Below, piece by piece: positions 1-5,911 of a stretch of 9,542 nucleotides of DNA. The translations under genes were made by a program, and so were the position numbers. The stretch is from Campylobacter sp. UBA1713. Its GTDB lineage: Bacteria > Campylobacterota > Campylobacteria > Campylobacterales > Campylobacteraceae. The DNA lies in the NCBI GenBank assembly GCA_002317305.1, contig DCIZ01000160.1:19891-29432 (forward strand). The letters run 5' to 3'. The notes below the pieces were generated by a model. The model had not been told where the DNA came from. It saw nothing but the letters and a program-made list of their open reading frames with translations, and did not search any database. Position 1 is the first letter of the stretch. Every line of letters begins with the position of its first letter.

Positions 1-30
1 GTAGGTTTGTTCTGTTTTATCAATCGCCAT
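1..30 (-). CDS. 5' end of an unidentified gene (partial)
   Basis: Reading the minus strand, an ATG at 30-28 opens a frame that reads MAIDKTEQTY and runs off the window edge without a stop. An AAAGG ribosome-site match lies about ten bases upstream of the ATG, which is the main reason to believe it is a true start. Ten residues are too few to assign a product. The gene lies downstream of the DNA methyltransferase that ends at 251, on the same strand, so it may be the conserved gene bordering the restriction-modification block on that side. Confidence 0.5.
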   Translation of the reverse strand, partial: MAIDKTEQTY

Positions 31-250
31 AATTTTTTAACCTTTCAAAACAGGCATAACGCAAAAATTTATGCTAACCAAATTTGAGTTTTACCAAATA
101 ATATCGTTATAGTTTAGCCGTTTTATGTGCTAGGCAAACTCTTTAACACGCTAAAAAACTCGCCTTGAATTTTTCATTTTTGTAGCATTTTAAACACCAA
201 ACGAATTTGCCTCTGCTGTTTTACAAAATTTATCAAAACACTCGTCTTTG
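31..250. other. AT-rich intergenic region
   Basis: This 220-bp gap separates the stop of the second methyltransferase from the partial gene at the left edge. I see no open frame, tRNA or strong hairpin in it. A TATAAC hexamer on the minus strand (about 111-106) could be a -10 element for the left-edge gene, but this is weak evidence in such AT-rich DNA. No clear rho-independent terminator follows the methyltransferase. Confidence 0.5.
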
Positions 251-1066
251 TTATTGTAAATTTACACCTGAAAACAAATTTACATCTTGCGCATTACAAA
301 TTTTTTGCAATCTAAACTTAGACTCAATCTTTCCGCCTTTTTTAAGCCTTTCACAAATCATATCAAAATATGGCTTGTGAAGTTCGCAACTTAACCACTG
401 GCGCTTCAGCTCCTCGCAAAGCACTATCTCACCACCGCTTCCGCCAAAAAGCACAAAAATACTATCGCCCTCGTTTGTGCAAGATTTTATTAGCATTTCA
501 ACCAGTCCTCGTGGAATTTGACAAGCGTGAAAAGTTTTCTCTTTACTCACGTTTTTTACCAAATCAAAATAAAACCACGAGTAAGGCATTCGTCCTTTTT
601 GTCCAGCTGCAATGCGCATGGCTATACGTTTGTCAGTAGGATTTTGATACGGCACAGCCACATTTTCTTTGAAAAATGCATTTTCTTTTGACTTTGTCGC
701 ATGCAAAATGGAGCGATGAGCGGTAGTAAAACGGCGCGGCGAATGTCCTACATTTGAGTTATAAACCCACGCGTAGTCTTGGACATCATAAGCCAAAGCG
801 TCTAAACACTTCACACGCAAGTAGGCGTTTTGTTTTGGGTAGTTTATCATAAACAAATTTCCACTTTTTTTCAAAACTCTCATGCTCTCTTTTGCCAACT
901 CACAATACCACTCTATGTATTCGTCCCATTTTTGTGTATATTTCGCTCCGTTGTAGTTAATCCCAACGCCATAGTCTGGGTCGCCATAAATCATGTCAAA
1001 ACTCTCATCTGGTGTATCTTTTAACACTTCTAAAATGTCTCGGTTGTAAATTCGGTTTAGCTCCAT
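251..1066 (-). CDS. Beta-order DNA methyltransferase (N6-adenine or N4-cytosine), RM unit B
   Basis: This is a DNA methyltransferase that should protect the sites cut by the nuclease encoded just upstream. Counting from the longer GTG start at 1072, the protein is 273 residues. Catalytic motif IV is DPDYG at residues 31-35, followed by a variable, probably target-recognition region at about 100-180. Then come motif X (IPRGLVEML, 186-194), the AdoMet-binding loop FGGSGG (209-214) and the motif II acidic residue in SCEL (E230). The order IV-X-I is that of the beta class. I prefer the ATG at 1066 (Met3). The AAGG ribosome site sits seven bases before it but only one base before the GTG. The start then lies two bases after the nuclease stop, which implies coupled translation. 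The second motif IV residue is Asp, not the usual Pro, so activity and base target are uncertain. The recognition site cannot be read from the sequence. Confidence 0.85.
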   Translation of the reverse strand: MELNRIYNRDILEVLKDTPDESFDMIYGDPDYGVGINYNGAKYTQKWDEYIEWYCELAKESMRVLKKSGNLFMINYPKQNAYLRVKCLDALAYDVQDYAWVYNSNVGHSPRRFTTAHRSILHATKSKENAFFKENVAVPYQNPTDKRIAMRIAAGQKGRMPYSWFYFDLVKNVSKEKTFHACQIPRGLVEMLIKSCTNEGDSIFVLFGGSGGEIVLCEELKRQWLSCELHKPYFDMICERLKKGGKIESKFRLQKICNAQDVNLFSGVNLQ

Positions 1067-1068
1067 TT

Positions 1069-1839
1069 TCACGCCTTTTCTAAAATATATTCACAACTTT
1101 TAACAAGCTTTAAACTTGCCATTTGCAGTGGTTCAGAGAAAGTATAAGCCCAAAATTTTAGCGAATTTCTAAATCGCACCAAATAAACGCAAATAATTTT
1201 TTCAAAAGGCAAATTTGAGTTAAAATAATATAAAAATGGGTGGTAAATTTGATAAATATTAAAACTTTTTGCATCGCCGTTTTTTGCTTCAAAAATACCT
1301 ATAATTCCGTTATATTCAATAGTCAAATCTATCTCAATCTGTAATTTGTCAGCTTTTATCTCGTTTGCACCAACAAAATAATTTAAGTTTGTTTTTGTGC
1401 GATGCGGAAAGTATGTTTTAGGTAAATTTGAAATTTGCAAATTTGCAAACTCTAAATCTTCACCAAATAAAAAATCATGTAAAATTCGCTGATTATTCGC
1501 CACGCTCAACATATTGCTTTCGCTAGTGTTGTATTCGTTTAACAAGCTTTTTCTATAAGTCCAAATTTTACGCTCGTTGATTGGCTCAAAATCATGGTAA
1601 ATTTGATTTATGCCATTAATAAATGTGTGAAACCCACCGCCCAAATGCAAAACACAAATATCATTTTGCAAAAACTCTGGCGGCAACTCATATTTATTGT
1701 CAAGTTTTGTAACATCAAAAGGGTTTCCAACTTTATGTTTAGCAGAAATTTCTTTAACCAAATTGTTATGAAAAACAAAGTCATTTCTAGCTTGACAAAT
1801 TTGATAAAGTTCGTTTAACGCTGCGTGCTTTTTAGTCAT
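1069..1839 (-). CDS. Putative type II restriction endonuclease, PD-(D/E)XK type, RM unit B
   Basis: This 256-residue protein is not one I can name, but its fold class is suggested by IEIDLTIEYNGIIGIFEAKN at about 168-187. D171, E184 and K186 have the D...ExK spacing and hydrophobic beta-strand setting of a PD-(D/E)XK nuclease core. Q197 follows in the next predicted helix. The N-terminal 160 residues have no motif I recognise and probably hold DNA-recognition elements. The gene sits directly before a DNA methyltransferase with the stop and start almost touching, the usual layout of a type II restriction pair. A strong AAGGAAG ribosome site lies five bases before the ATG. The gap from the small gene upstream is 26 bp, so the whole block may be one transcript. 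Nuclease activity is inferred from the motif and the context. Specificity is unknown. Confidence 0.65.
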   Translation of the reverse strand: MTKKHAALNELYQICQARNDFVFHNNLVKEISAKHKVGNPFDVTKLDNKYELPPEFLQNDICVLHLGGGFHTFINGINQIYHDFEPINERKIWTYRKSLLNEYNTSESNMLSVANNQRILHDFLFGEDLEFANLQISNLPKTYFPHRTKTNLNYFVGANEIKADKLQIEIDLTIEYNGIIGIFEAKNGDAKSFNIYQIYHPFLYYFNSNLPFEKIICVYLVRFRNSLKFWAYTFSEPLQMASLKLVKSCEYILEKA

Positions 1840-1865
1840 TTTGCTTCCTTTTGTTTTAAAAATCG

Positions 1866-2051
1866 CTACTCATTCTCGCTTAACTCCTTACGCTCATCAT
1901 CGTAAATTAAAAACTCAAATTCCCCACCTTCGCCATTAAGGCTTACTTCGTTTGTTTGAATTTTCTCCCTCAAATACTCAAATGGGTTTTTGTCAGTCTC
2001 AAATTCAATCTCACTTAAAATTTTCTCTATCACATAGGCTTTGTATTTCAT
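1866..2051 (-). CDS. Small acidic protein of unknown function inside the RM block
   Basis: A 61-residue frame, MKYKAYVIEKILSEIEF..., ends in an acidic tail (DDERKELSENE). It has no membrane segment, no cysteines and no helix-turn-helix that I can see. It begins three bases after the stop of the small zinc-ribbon frame and ends 26 bp before the unit B nuclease. It is therefore packed into the block like a real gene. The ribosome site is weak (AAAGAA about nine bases upstream), so it may depend on translational coupling. Its place between two restriction-modification units suggests an accessory or regulatory role, but nothing in the sequence shows this. It could also be a remnant of a mobile element. 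Confidence 0.6.
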   Translation of the reverse strand: MKYKAYVIEKILSEIEFETDKNPFEYLREKIQTNEVSLNGEGGEFEFLIYDDERKELSENE

Positions 2052-2054
2052 AAT

Positions 2055-2181
2055 TTATTCTTTATTTAATTTTAATTTTCTCTTTTCACCATTTACAAAC
2101 TCTAAAACATCATAACAGTTTGGCTCGCTTACAAATTCACTAGAACCACAATTTGGACATTTTTTTGTTTTTTTTATTCAT
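2055..2181 (-). pseudogene. Small zinc-ribbon-like gene, frame broken in an A8/A7 tract
   Basis: The ATG at 2181-2179 overlaps the stop of the upstream gene as ATGA, a typical coupled start. As written, the frame reads MNKKNKKMSKLWF and stops. The next frame holds CPNCGSSEFVSEPNCYDVLE and continues with FVNGEKRKLKLNKE to a TAA at 2057-2055, but it has no start codon. The two frames meet in two poly-A runs (T8 at 2168-2175 and T7 at 2160-2166 on the plus strand). Removing one A gives a continuous 41-residue protein with CPNC plus a third cysteine, looking like half a zinc ribbon. The TAA lies three bases before the next gene. This may be a true frameshift, a slippage-controlled gene or a homopolymer sequencing error. 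Confidence 0.55.
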
Positions 2182-2891
2182 TTTGCATCCTTTAAAATAT
2201 AATTCAAAATTTCCAAACAATCATGTTGATGAGCTCTACTTAATAGACCGAAAATTTCAAACATCTTTATGAAAATTTCCATATTTGAACTATTGATTTT
2301 CAAAAAACCGCCCTCTTTACTCTCTATTTTTCTGCCAAGAAAACTAAAATTTCCAAATTTGTCTTGCAAAATGCTTAACGGCAGACAAAAATACAACATC
2401 GGCATCGTTCCGACTGCATTTTGCTTTTCTCGAACTATGATTTCACAAATCGTTTCGCCATTTTCAAATTTATAAATCAAAAGCGGATATGAGACATTTG
2501 ATTTTGAAAAATCAACTCCATTTATACTTTCATATGCAAAAGGTGTCATACAAATATGCTCTTTTTCGTCTATAAATTCGTAGTAACTCTCGATACGATT
2601 TTTTAAATTTTCAATTCTTATTTTTGCTATACAACCGCTTTTTACTCCAAAATTTAAAATTTCGCTTAATTCATAAATTTGTTTATTTTTGCCATTCGCT
2701 CCCACAAAATGAGCAACTTCACCACTTTCTATAACTCTGTCGTAGCCTATTTGCCACTCTACATAATGATTTGTAGCAATTATTGTCTGTGTCGGTGCGA
2801 CAGGCTGTCCATAATCACTAAAAGCCAACCGCTCTTTTATGCGAATTTTACCAGTTGGTCGGCTTAATGGTAACTCATATTTCATATACAT
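2178..2891 (-). CDS. Putative R.PabI-family restriction enzyme (restriction DNA glycosylase), RM unit A
   Basis: This 237-residue protein has no PD-(D/E)XK, HNH or GIY-YIG signature. Its C-terminus carries AHQHD, giving H221 and D224 three residues apart and 13 residues from the end. R.PabI, a half-pipe-fold enzyme that excises adenine from GTAC, is 226 residues long and uses H211 and D214, in the same place relative to its end. R.PabI also uses an Arg and Glu/Tyr near the N-terminus. Here the RPTGKIRIKER segment (11-21) and EWQIGY (E45, Y50) are plausible counterparts, although I have not aligned them. Known family members occur in Helicobacter and Campylobacter. The gene overlaps the preceding methyltransferase by ten bases, as expected of a restriction partner. 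An AGAGG site nine bases upstream favours Met1 over Met3. The family assignment comes from remembered motifs, not a search. Confidence 0.55.
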   Translation of the reverse strand: MYMKYELPLSRPTGKIRIKERLAFSDYGQPVAPTQTIIATNHYVEWQIGYDRVIESGEVAHFVGANGKNKQIYELSEILNFGVKSGCIAKIRIENLKNRIESYYEFIDEKEHICMTPFAYESINGVDFSKSNVSYPLLIYKFENGETICEIIVREKQNAVGTMPMLYFCLPLSILQDKFGNFSFLGRKIESKEGGFLKINSSNMEIFIKMFEIFGLLSRAHQHDCLEILNYILKDAK

Positions 2892-3937
2892 CTAATATTT
2901 CCTCTAAATAAATTTTCAAAATATTTTTCAATAATAGGCTTTCTTTTTAGCTCCAAAAATTCATCTGAAATTTTTAAAAATTCAGCATTATTTATAAAAA
3001 TGTCTAAATTTCCAAAATAATAAGGCAGCAAATTTGCAAACCGCTTAAAATGGTCAATATAGCAGTAATATTTTAGATTGTCAGCAAAAACTTTGATGGA
3101 ATTTGCAGTCTGTTTTGGCTGAAATGTCTGATTACGTTTGAGCGCGTTTATATCTCTTAAAGTGTGAAAAAACGCCACCTCTTTACGATTATCACTAGGA
3201 TTTGGATATTTTCTAACATAATTTGTTATAAAATCAAAATCATTTAGTTTAAATTTATATTTCTCATATGTTTTAAACTCAAAATTTCTAATAAATCCAA
3301 AATCCATTCCGAGCGAATTTTTCTCATAAAGCGATATTATTATCGGAAAAAAAGTGCTTGATTTTGGCGTGAAAATCTCCGAACTAATCACAAGCGCATC
3401 AATCAATCTATAATCTTTTCGAAAATCATTAAGCGCTTTAAAATTACTCTCTTTTATCAAATAAGAAAGCGGGTGCAAAACACAAACAAACTCAGGTTTT
3501 AAAACCGCATAACTTCGCAAAAACGAAATGCCCGAATCTCTATGAGACAAATTTACATCCACCTCAAAAAGCGACTTTTTAATGCCGTTTCTAATAATCG
3601 AAGTTTTGTCGTTGTAGGGCGGATTGCCTATGATTATTAGCCTCTCATCGCTAGATATACCAAACTTTTCACGACTTACACCAAAAAGCGAATTTGTGCG
3701 AATCGTCTTAATGTTTGCACCCACTTTTTTAACCGCTTCGCCGTCAATGTCAGCACCAAGATAGTTTAAATTTAAGAGAAAAAAATCGCCATAACCACAA
3801 CTGCTATCAAAAAGCAAAAACTCTTTTAAATTTGCCACTTTTTCTAACATTTTATAAGCTATTTCGACAACAAATTTTGGTGTATAAAAACTACCCAAAT
3901 TTACAGTGTTTTCAAAGTTTAGATGATTCTGTGCCAT
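2882..3937 (-). CDS. Gamma-order N6-adenine-type DNA methyltransferase, RM unit A
   Basis: This 351-residue protein transfers methyl groups from AdoMet to DNA, most likely to the N6 of adenine. Motif X is GSFYTP (15-20) and motif I is FDSSCGYGD (43-51). Motif II acidic residues lie in GADID (D63, D65), and catalytic motif IV is NPPY (105-108) after three hydrophobic residues. This X-I-IV order with the recognition region at the C-terminus is the gamma class typified by M.TaqI. Residues from about 200 onward should read the target. The gene begins 37 bp after the gatB stop with an AAGGG site six bases before the ATG and no visible terminator in the gap, so it may be read through from gatB. Its end overlaps the candidate restriction gene, which supports a type II pair. 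It is clearly more AT-rich than gatB. Confidence 0.87.
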   Translation of the reverse strand: MAQNHLNFENTVNLGSFYTPKFVVEIAYKMLEKVANLKEFLLFDSSCGYGDFFLLNLNYLGADIDGEAVKKVGANIKTIRTNSLFGVSREKFGISSDERLIIIGNPPYNDKTSIIRNGIKKSLFEVDVNLSHRDSGISFLRSYAVLKPEFVCVLHPLSYLIKESNFKALNDFRKDYRLIDALVISSEIFTPKSSTFFPIIISLYEKNSLGMDFGFIRNFEFKTYEKYKFKLNDFDFITNYVRKYPNPSDNRKEVAFFHTLRDINALKRNQTFQPKQTANSIKVFADNLKYYCYIDHFKRFANLLPYYFGNLDIFINNAEFLKISDEFLELKRKPIIEKYFENLFRGNIRCI

Positions 3938-3974
3938 TTTTTCCCTTAATCATTTTTGTTTTATTTTTACATCT

Positions 3975-5405
3975 CTACCCCAAAACCGCCTTTAAAACTT
4001 CGTTTACTTTTGCCGGGTTAAACGCGCCCTTGCCCTCTTTCATCACCTGCCCCACAAAGAATCCAAAGAGTTTATCTTTGCCACTTTTATACTCTGCCAC
4101 TTTGTCTGCATTTGCCGCCACCACCGCACGCGCTGCCGTCTCAACCGCGCTGTCGTCATTTACCTGCTTTAGCCCCAGTTTTTCTACCACTGCTTCCACG
4201 TTTTCATCGTGCTCCATTAGGTAGTCTAGCACATCTTTTGCCGCTTTGTTGCTCACTACGCCACTCTCCACTGCGCGCACTAGCTCAGCCAAACGCGCCG
4301 CACTTACCGGGCTTTCTTCTATGGTTACGCCGTTTTTTAGCCGCCCTAGCAGCTCCACCACGAGCCAGCTACACGCCATCTTTGCGTTAGCACCAGCAAT
4401 TAGCATCGCCTCAAAAAAGACCGCCATCTCATAACTAGAGGTCAAAACCTCCGCATCTTTAAATTTTAGCCCCAGCTCGCTCTCGTAGCGCGCCCGTTTT
4501 TCGTCAGGCAACTCTGGCAAAACAGAACACTCCTCCATCATCTCGTCTGTTATCTCCACAGGCAAGAGGTCAGGGTCTGGAAAGTAGCGGTACTCCGCGC
4601 TGTCCTCTTTACTTCGCATCGATTTTGTAACCAGCTTTACTGTGTCAAAAAGCCGCGTCTCCTGCACCACTTCTTTTTCATATTTGCCATCTTCCCAAGC
4701 GCAAATTTGCCTCTCGACTTCGTATTCTATGGCTTTTTGTATAAAGCGAAATGAATTTAGGTTTTTTATCTCGACGCGTGTGTAGAGTTTTGTGTCGCCT
4801 TGCGGGCGGATGCTTACGTTTACGTCGCACCTAAAACTTCCCTCTTGCATGTTTGCATCGCTAATGTTTAAAAAACGCAAGATTCCGTGAAGTTTTTTTA
4901 GGTAAGCCACCGCTTCGTCGCTGCTTCTTATGTCTGGCTCACTGACTATCTCAAGTAGCGGTGTGCCTGCGCGGTTTAAGTCCACAAAGCTACTCGCCAC
5001 GCCGTGCGAATTTTTGCCCGCATCCTCTTCTAGGTGCGCTCTAGTTACGCCTATTCGCTTGTTTTGCACGCCACCTTCTACGCTTATGAAAAGCTCGCCG
5101 TTTTCTACTATAGGGTAGCTAAACTGCGAAATTTGGTAGGCTTTTGGCAAGTCTGGGTAGAAGTAGTTTTTGCGGTCAAAAACACTTCTTTTGTTTACTT
5201 TTGCGTTTATGGCTTTGCCAAAACTTATGGACTTTTTGACTGCCTCGACGTTTAGCACAGGAAGTGCTCCTGGCAAGGCTAGACAAGTAGGACAAACGTG
5301 GGTGTTTGGCTCATCGCCAAAGCTCGTAGAGCAGTTACAAAAAATTTTCGTTTTTGTGTTAAGCTGACAATGCACCTCTAAACCAATGACTGTTTCAAAT
5401 TTCAT
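3975..5405 (-). CDS. gatB: Aspartyl/glutamyl-tRNA(Asn/Gln) amidotransferase subunit B
   Basis: GatB is part of the cytoplasmic GatCAB complex, which converts Glu-tRNA(Gln) or Asp-tRNA(Asn) to the amide in organisms lacking the direct synthetases. The 476-residue frame is the normal family length. Family blocks are visible in order: [94 protein letters not shown] and [12 protein letters not shown]. Four cysteines (C23, C25, C38, C41) match the zinc site of GatB. The C-terminal part, from about residue 330, is the helical YqeY-like tail that contacts tRNA, ending in [15 protein letters not shown]. An AAGGA site eight bases before the ATG supports the start. gatA and gatC are not adjacent. No defect is visible. 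Confidence 0.97.
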   Translation of the reverse strand: MKFETVIGLEVHCQLNTKTKIFCNCSTSFGDEPNTHVCPTCLALPGALPVLNVEAVKKSISFGKAINAKVNKRSVFDRKNYFYPDLPKAYQISQFSYPIVENGELFISVEGGVQNKRIGVTRAHLEEDAGKNSHGVASSFVDLNRAGTPLLEIVSEPDIRSSDEAVAYLKKLHGILRFLNISDANMQEGSFRCDVNVSIRPQGDTKLYTRVEIKNLNSFRFIQKAIEYEVERQICAWEDGKYEKEVVQETRLFDTVKLVTKSMRSKEDSAEYRYFPDPDLLPVEITDEMMEECSVLPELPDEKRARYESELGLKFKDAEVLTSSYEMAVFFEAMLIAGANAKMACSWLVVELLGRLKNGVTIEESPVSAARLAELVRAVESGVVSNKAAKDVLDYLMEHDENVEAVVEKLGLKQVNDDSAVETAARAVVAANADKVAEYKSGKDKLFGFFVGQVMKEGKGAFNPAKVNEVLKAVLG

Positions 5406-5467
5406 CTTTTTTTCCTTAAAATTTGTTTTTTTAAAATTTAGACTATTGCAAAAAAGTAGGGTCGAAT

Positions 5468-5481
5468 AGCGAAATTTCGCT
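5468..5481. repeat. 14-bp perfect palindrome near the gatB leader
   Basis: AGCGAAATTTCGCT reads the same on both strands. It lies about 60 bp upstream of the gatB ATG, directly beside the first heptamer array. It could be a dimeric protein-binding site or simply the outer edge of the repeat element. There is no direct evidence for either. Confidence 0.5.
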
Positions 5482-5507
5482 TTCCGTTTTCCGCATTCTG
5501 TTTTCCG
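5480..5507. repeat. Degenerate 7-bp tandem repeat, left flank of the palindromic element
   Basis: Four consecutive heptamers can be read: CTTTCCG, TTTTCCG, CATTCTG, TTTTCCG. The last one forms the outermost part of the large inverted repeat. The same unit appears in complementary form on the other side of the element. Confidence 0.7.
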
Positions 5508-5543
5508 AAAGGGGTCGCAGGGGCGGTAGCCCCCGCCCGCCCA

Positions 5544-5593
5544 TCCCGCCGCTTTTTTCTTTAAGCTTTAGCGAAAAGAAAAAAGCGGCGGGA
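5544..5593. repeat. Hairpin 1 of the composite element, 19-bp perfect stem
   Basis: Arms 5544-5562 and 5575-5593 are perfectly complementary. The stem has a GC-rich base (TCCCGCCGC) and a pyrimidine-rich upper part, with a 12-base loop. The layout matches hairpin 3, although the base of the stem differs in sequence. Confidence 0.8.
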
Positions 5594-5598
5594 TAAAT

Positions 5599-5665
5599 AA
5601 AAAGCGTTAGCTTTTTAACAAAAATTACGATTTTTTCAAATTTAGTAAAAAAGCTAACGCTTTTT
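5599..5665 (-). terminator. Hairpin 2, possible bidirectional terminator
   Basis: Arms 5599-5616 and 5648-5665 are perfectly complementary over 18 bp, centred on GCGTTAGC/GCTAACGC, with a 31-base AT-rich loop. A T tract follows the stem on both strands. It lies between the end of the ctpA-plsC operon and gatB, so it could end plsC transcription. The long loop makes it a poor classic terminator, and each arm can also form a small hairpin by itself. Confidence 0.35.
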
Positions 5666-5670
5666 TTGTA

Positions 5671-5725
5671 GTCCCTCCAACACTTTTTCTTTTCACTTCG
5701 TTCAAAGAAAAAGTGTTGGAGGGAC
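5671..5725. repeat. Hairpin 3 of the composite element, 22-bp perfect stem
   Basis: Arms 5671-5692 and 5704-5725 are perfectly complementary over 22 bp with an 11-base loop (TCACTTCGTTC). The stem starts GTCCCTCC and has a CTTTTTCTTT upper part resembling that of hairpin 1. No T run follows the stem on either strand, so a terminator role is less likely than for hairpin 2. Confidence 0.8.
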
Positions 5726-5757
5726 GGCAGACGGGGGCAAGCCCCTGCGACCCATTT

Positions 5758-5800
5758 CGGAAAACGGAAAAACGGAGTGCGGAAAACAGAAAACGGAATT
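5758..5800. repeat. Degenerate 7-bp tandem repeat, right flank of the palindromic element
   Basis: Units read CGGAAAA, CGGAAAAA (one extra A), CGGAGTG, CGGAAAA, CAGAAAA, CGGAATT. This is the complement of the left-flank unit, so the heptamer arrays form an outer layer of the inverted repeat. Confidence 0.7.
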
Positions 5801-5855
5801 TTTGTAAATTCGCTTTTTTCGTGAATTTGTTTGTCGATTCTAAAGAATCGCAGTT

Positions 5856-5900
5856 TCTGCATTCTGCACTCCGAACGCACTCTGCATTCTGAACGCACCC
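5856..5900. repeat. Degenerate repeat next to plsC
   Basis: Two related 14-bp units, GCACTCCGAACGCA (5866-5879) and GCATTCTGAACGCA (5884-5897), are preceded by TCTGCATTCTGCACTCC. The vocabulary (GCATTCTG, CACTCCG) is the same as in the other heptamer arrays of the window. Confidence 0.6.
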
Positions 5901-5911
5901 AGCACACACTC

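Larger units (their letters stand above)
5501..5764. repeat. Composite nested palindromic element (outer inverted repeat around three hairpins)
   Basis: The outer arms, 5501-5524 and 5741-5764, are complementary at 23 of 24 positions. Inside lie three independent hairpins at 5544-5593, 5599-5665 and 5671-5725. Small GGGGC/GCCCC hairpins occur near each outer arm (5520-5533 and 5734-5745). As single-stranded nucleic acid, the whole 264 bp could fold into a multi-branched structure closed by the outer stem. No protein is encoded. Fragments recur at the right edge of the window, so the element belongs to a dispersed family. It may be a non-autonomous mobile repeat, a structured RNA or a processing/termination signal. 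The sequence does not decide between these. Confidence 0.75.
5406..5911. other. Gene-free interval filled with palindromic and heptamer repeats
   Basis: The 506 bp between the start of gatB and the end of plsC hold no convincing gene. Open frames here cross hairpin arms and repeat arrays and lack family features. What it does contain is listed separately: a nested palindromic element, two heptamer arrays around it, and a further degenerate repeat next to plsC. The gatB promoter should lie in the AT-rich 5406-5460 end, but no -10 hexamer there stands out. Local GC jumps between GC-rich hairpin stems and AT-rich loops, unlike either neighbouring gene. Confidence 0.7.

Noticed and set aside
1..250. 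Terminator after the unit B methyltransferase
   Set aside because: No GC-rich stem followed by a T run could be found in the AT-rich gap.
3832..5367. Several plus-strand open frames opposite gatB and the adjoining methyltransferase
   Set aside because: They are antisense shadows of strongly supported genes and show low-complexity Ser/Pro/Ala composition without motifs.
5501..5764. Cloverleaf-like fold considered as a tRNA or tmRNA
   Set aside because: The element is far too long and too strongly paired, and has no T-loop GTTCGAATC-type sequence, anticodon arm or CCA end.
5480..5800. CRISPR array
   Set aside because: The repeats are about seven bases, tandem and degenerate, without unique spacers, and no cas genes are present.
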